Below are positions 63,614-64,000 of a stretch of 64,000 bases of DNA, one piece after another (position 1 is the stretch's first letter; the number at the start of each line of letters is the position of its first letter). The notes under the pieces are model-generated. The model was not told the origin of the DNA. It saw nothing but the letters and a program-made list of their open reading frames with translations, and did no database searches. Source of the stretch: Lysinibacillus xylanilyticus (GTDB taxonomy: Bacteria; Bacillota; Bacilli; Bacillales_A; Planococcaceae). The stretch spans positions 598,857-662,856 of the forward strand of contig NZ_MDDN01000002.1 of the NCBI RefSeq assembly GCF_001708185.1, given 5' to 3'. Position numbers and translations under genes: made by a program.

Positions 63614-64000
63614 TGTGCGGAAGCGAAGCGACAGCAACAAATGTTTTATCTGTGCGAAAGCGAAGCGGCAGCAACAAATGTTTTATCTGTGCGAAAGCGA
63701 AGCGGCAGCAACAAATGTTTTATCTGTGCGAAAGCGAAGCGACAGCAACAAATGTTTTATCTGTGCGAAAGCGAAGCGACAGCAACAAATGTTTTATCTG
63801 TGCGAAAGCGAAGCGACAGCAACAAATGTTTTATCTGTGCGAAAGCGAAGCGACAGCAACAAATGTTTTATCTGTGCGAAAGCGAAGCGACAGCAACAAA
63901 TGTTTTATCTGTGCGAAAGCGAAGCGACAGCAACAAATGTTTTATCTGTGCGAAAGCGAAGCGACAGCAACAAATGTTTTATCTGTGCGAAAGCGAAGCG
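63614..64000 (+). repeat. 37-bp tandem array, at least 10 copies, reaching the window end
   Basis: Unit TGTGCGAAAGCGAAGCGACA followed by GCAACAAATGTTTTATC, 37 bp, repeated head to tail with almost no variation (GCGGCAGC in two early units, a G for A in the first). There are no spacers between units, so it is not a CRISPR array. Continues past position 64000. Confidence 0.92.

Noticed and set aside
63614..64000. CRISPR-like regular repeat pattern
   Set aside because: The 37-bp units abut with no unique spacers and no cas genes are near; this is a tandem array.

Overview
The window looks like a chromosomal stretch of a Lysinibacillus (Bacillales), close to L. sphaericus. The evidence is the low GC content, the gene order (largely the B. 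subtilis acsA-acuABC-ccpA-aroA-ytxHG-murC-sftA-ytpRQ ... ytoP-ytzB-ytnP-trmB ... pepV-ytzE ... ytgP-asnB-ytfP ... leuS ... metK-pckA block), a D-amino-acid aminotransferase that reads almost like the characterised L. sphaericus enzyme, and a D-aspartate-ligase-type ATP-grasp protein, which fits the L-Lys-D-Asp peptidoglycan of that group. There are no rRNA or tRNA genes, no prophage and no CRISPR array. The only intact mobile element is one IS4-family insertion sequence.

Layout. 1-5 kb: a decayed lipoprotein gene, then acetate activation and its control (acsA divergent from acuABC). 5-10 kb: ccpA, aroA (chorismate mutase-DAHP synthase) and a large FtsA-like ASKHA protein. 10-17.5 kb: the ytpQ-ytpR, sftA, murC, ytxG, ytxH group, all on the minus strand, covering DNA translocation and wall synthesis. 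17.7-29 kb: a lipoprotein, a house-cleaning NTPase, YtoP, YtzB, the D-Asp ligase, YtnP, TrmB, a lipid kinase, a NERD-like protein, D-amino-acid aminotransferase, PepV and YtzE. 29-43 kb: MFS transporter, membrane diguanylate cyclase, RsuA-like pseudouridine synthase with MurJ/YtgP, AsnB, YtfP, an AIM24-like protein and an OFA-type transporter. 43-50.4 kb: leuS with a T-box leader, dihydroxyacetone kinase behind a cre-like site, and a SulP transporter with an ArsR regulator. 50.5-58 kb: MFS transporter, tRNA wobble-uridine genes ytqA-ytqB, alanine/glycine symporter, the IS4 element and a YtpA-like alpha/beta hydrolase. 58-64 kb: a gamma-carbonic-anhydrase-like protein, metK with a SAM-I riboswitch, and pckA.

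The most unusual content is intergenic. About a dozen copies or fragments of one dispersed, highly folded repeat family lie between genes (about 17.5, 20.2, 22.3, 29.5, 31.0, 38.0, 53.9, 57.3, 60.45, 60.9, 61.2 and 63.2-64.0 kb). Complete copies have 9-bp terminal inverted repeats (GACTGGGCG), a stem CCAACA/TGTTGG whose loop holds a variable 36-37-bp tandem array, and a nested hairpin with a mostly conserved five-base loop (AGGAC on one strand). The sequence of that hairpin's stems differs between copies while pairing is kept, including a copy at 31.08 kb where all or most of the outer stem is different but still perfectly paired. This compensatory pattern argues for selection on a folded RNA or DNA structure. 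I cannot name a described family that it matches.

Functional themes are carbon overflow (AcsA/AcuABC, CcpA, PckA, dihydroxyacetone kinase, OFA transporter), cell-wall assembly (MurC, MurJ, D-Asp ligase, Dat, SftA, FtsA-like) and tRNA metabolism (TrmB, YtqA/YtqB, LeuS). Start codons were moved from the longest reading frame where a ribosome-binding site or the family N-terminus decided it. All family assignments were made by eye from sequence motifs and gene order; no searches were run.
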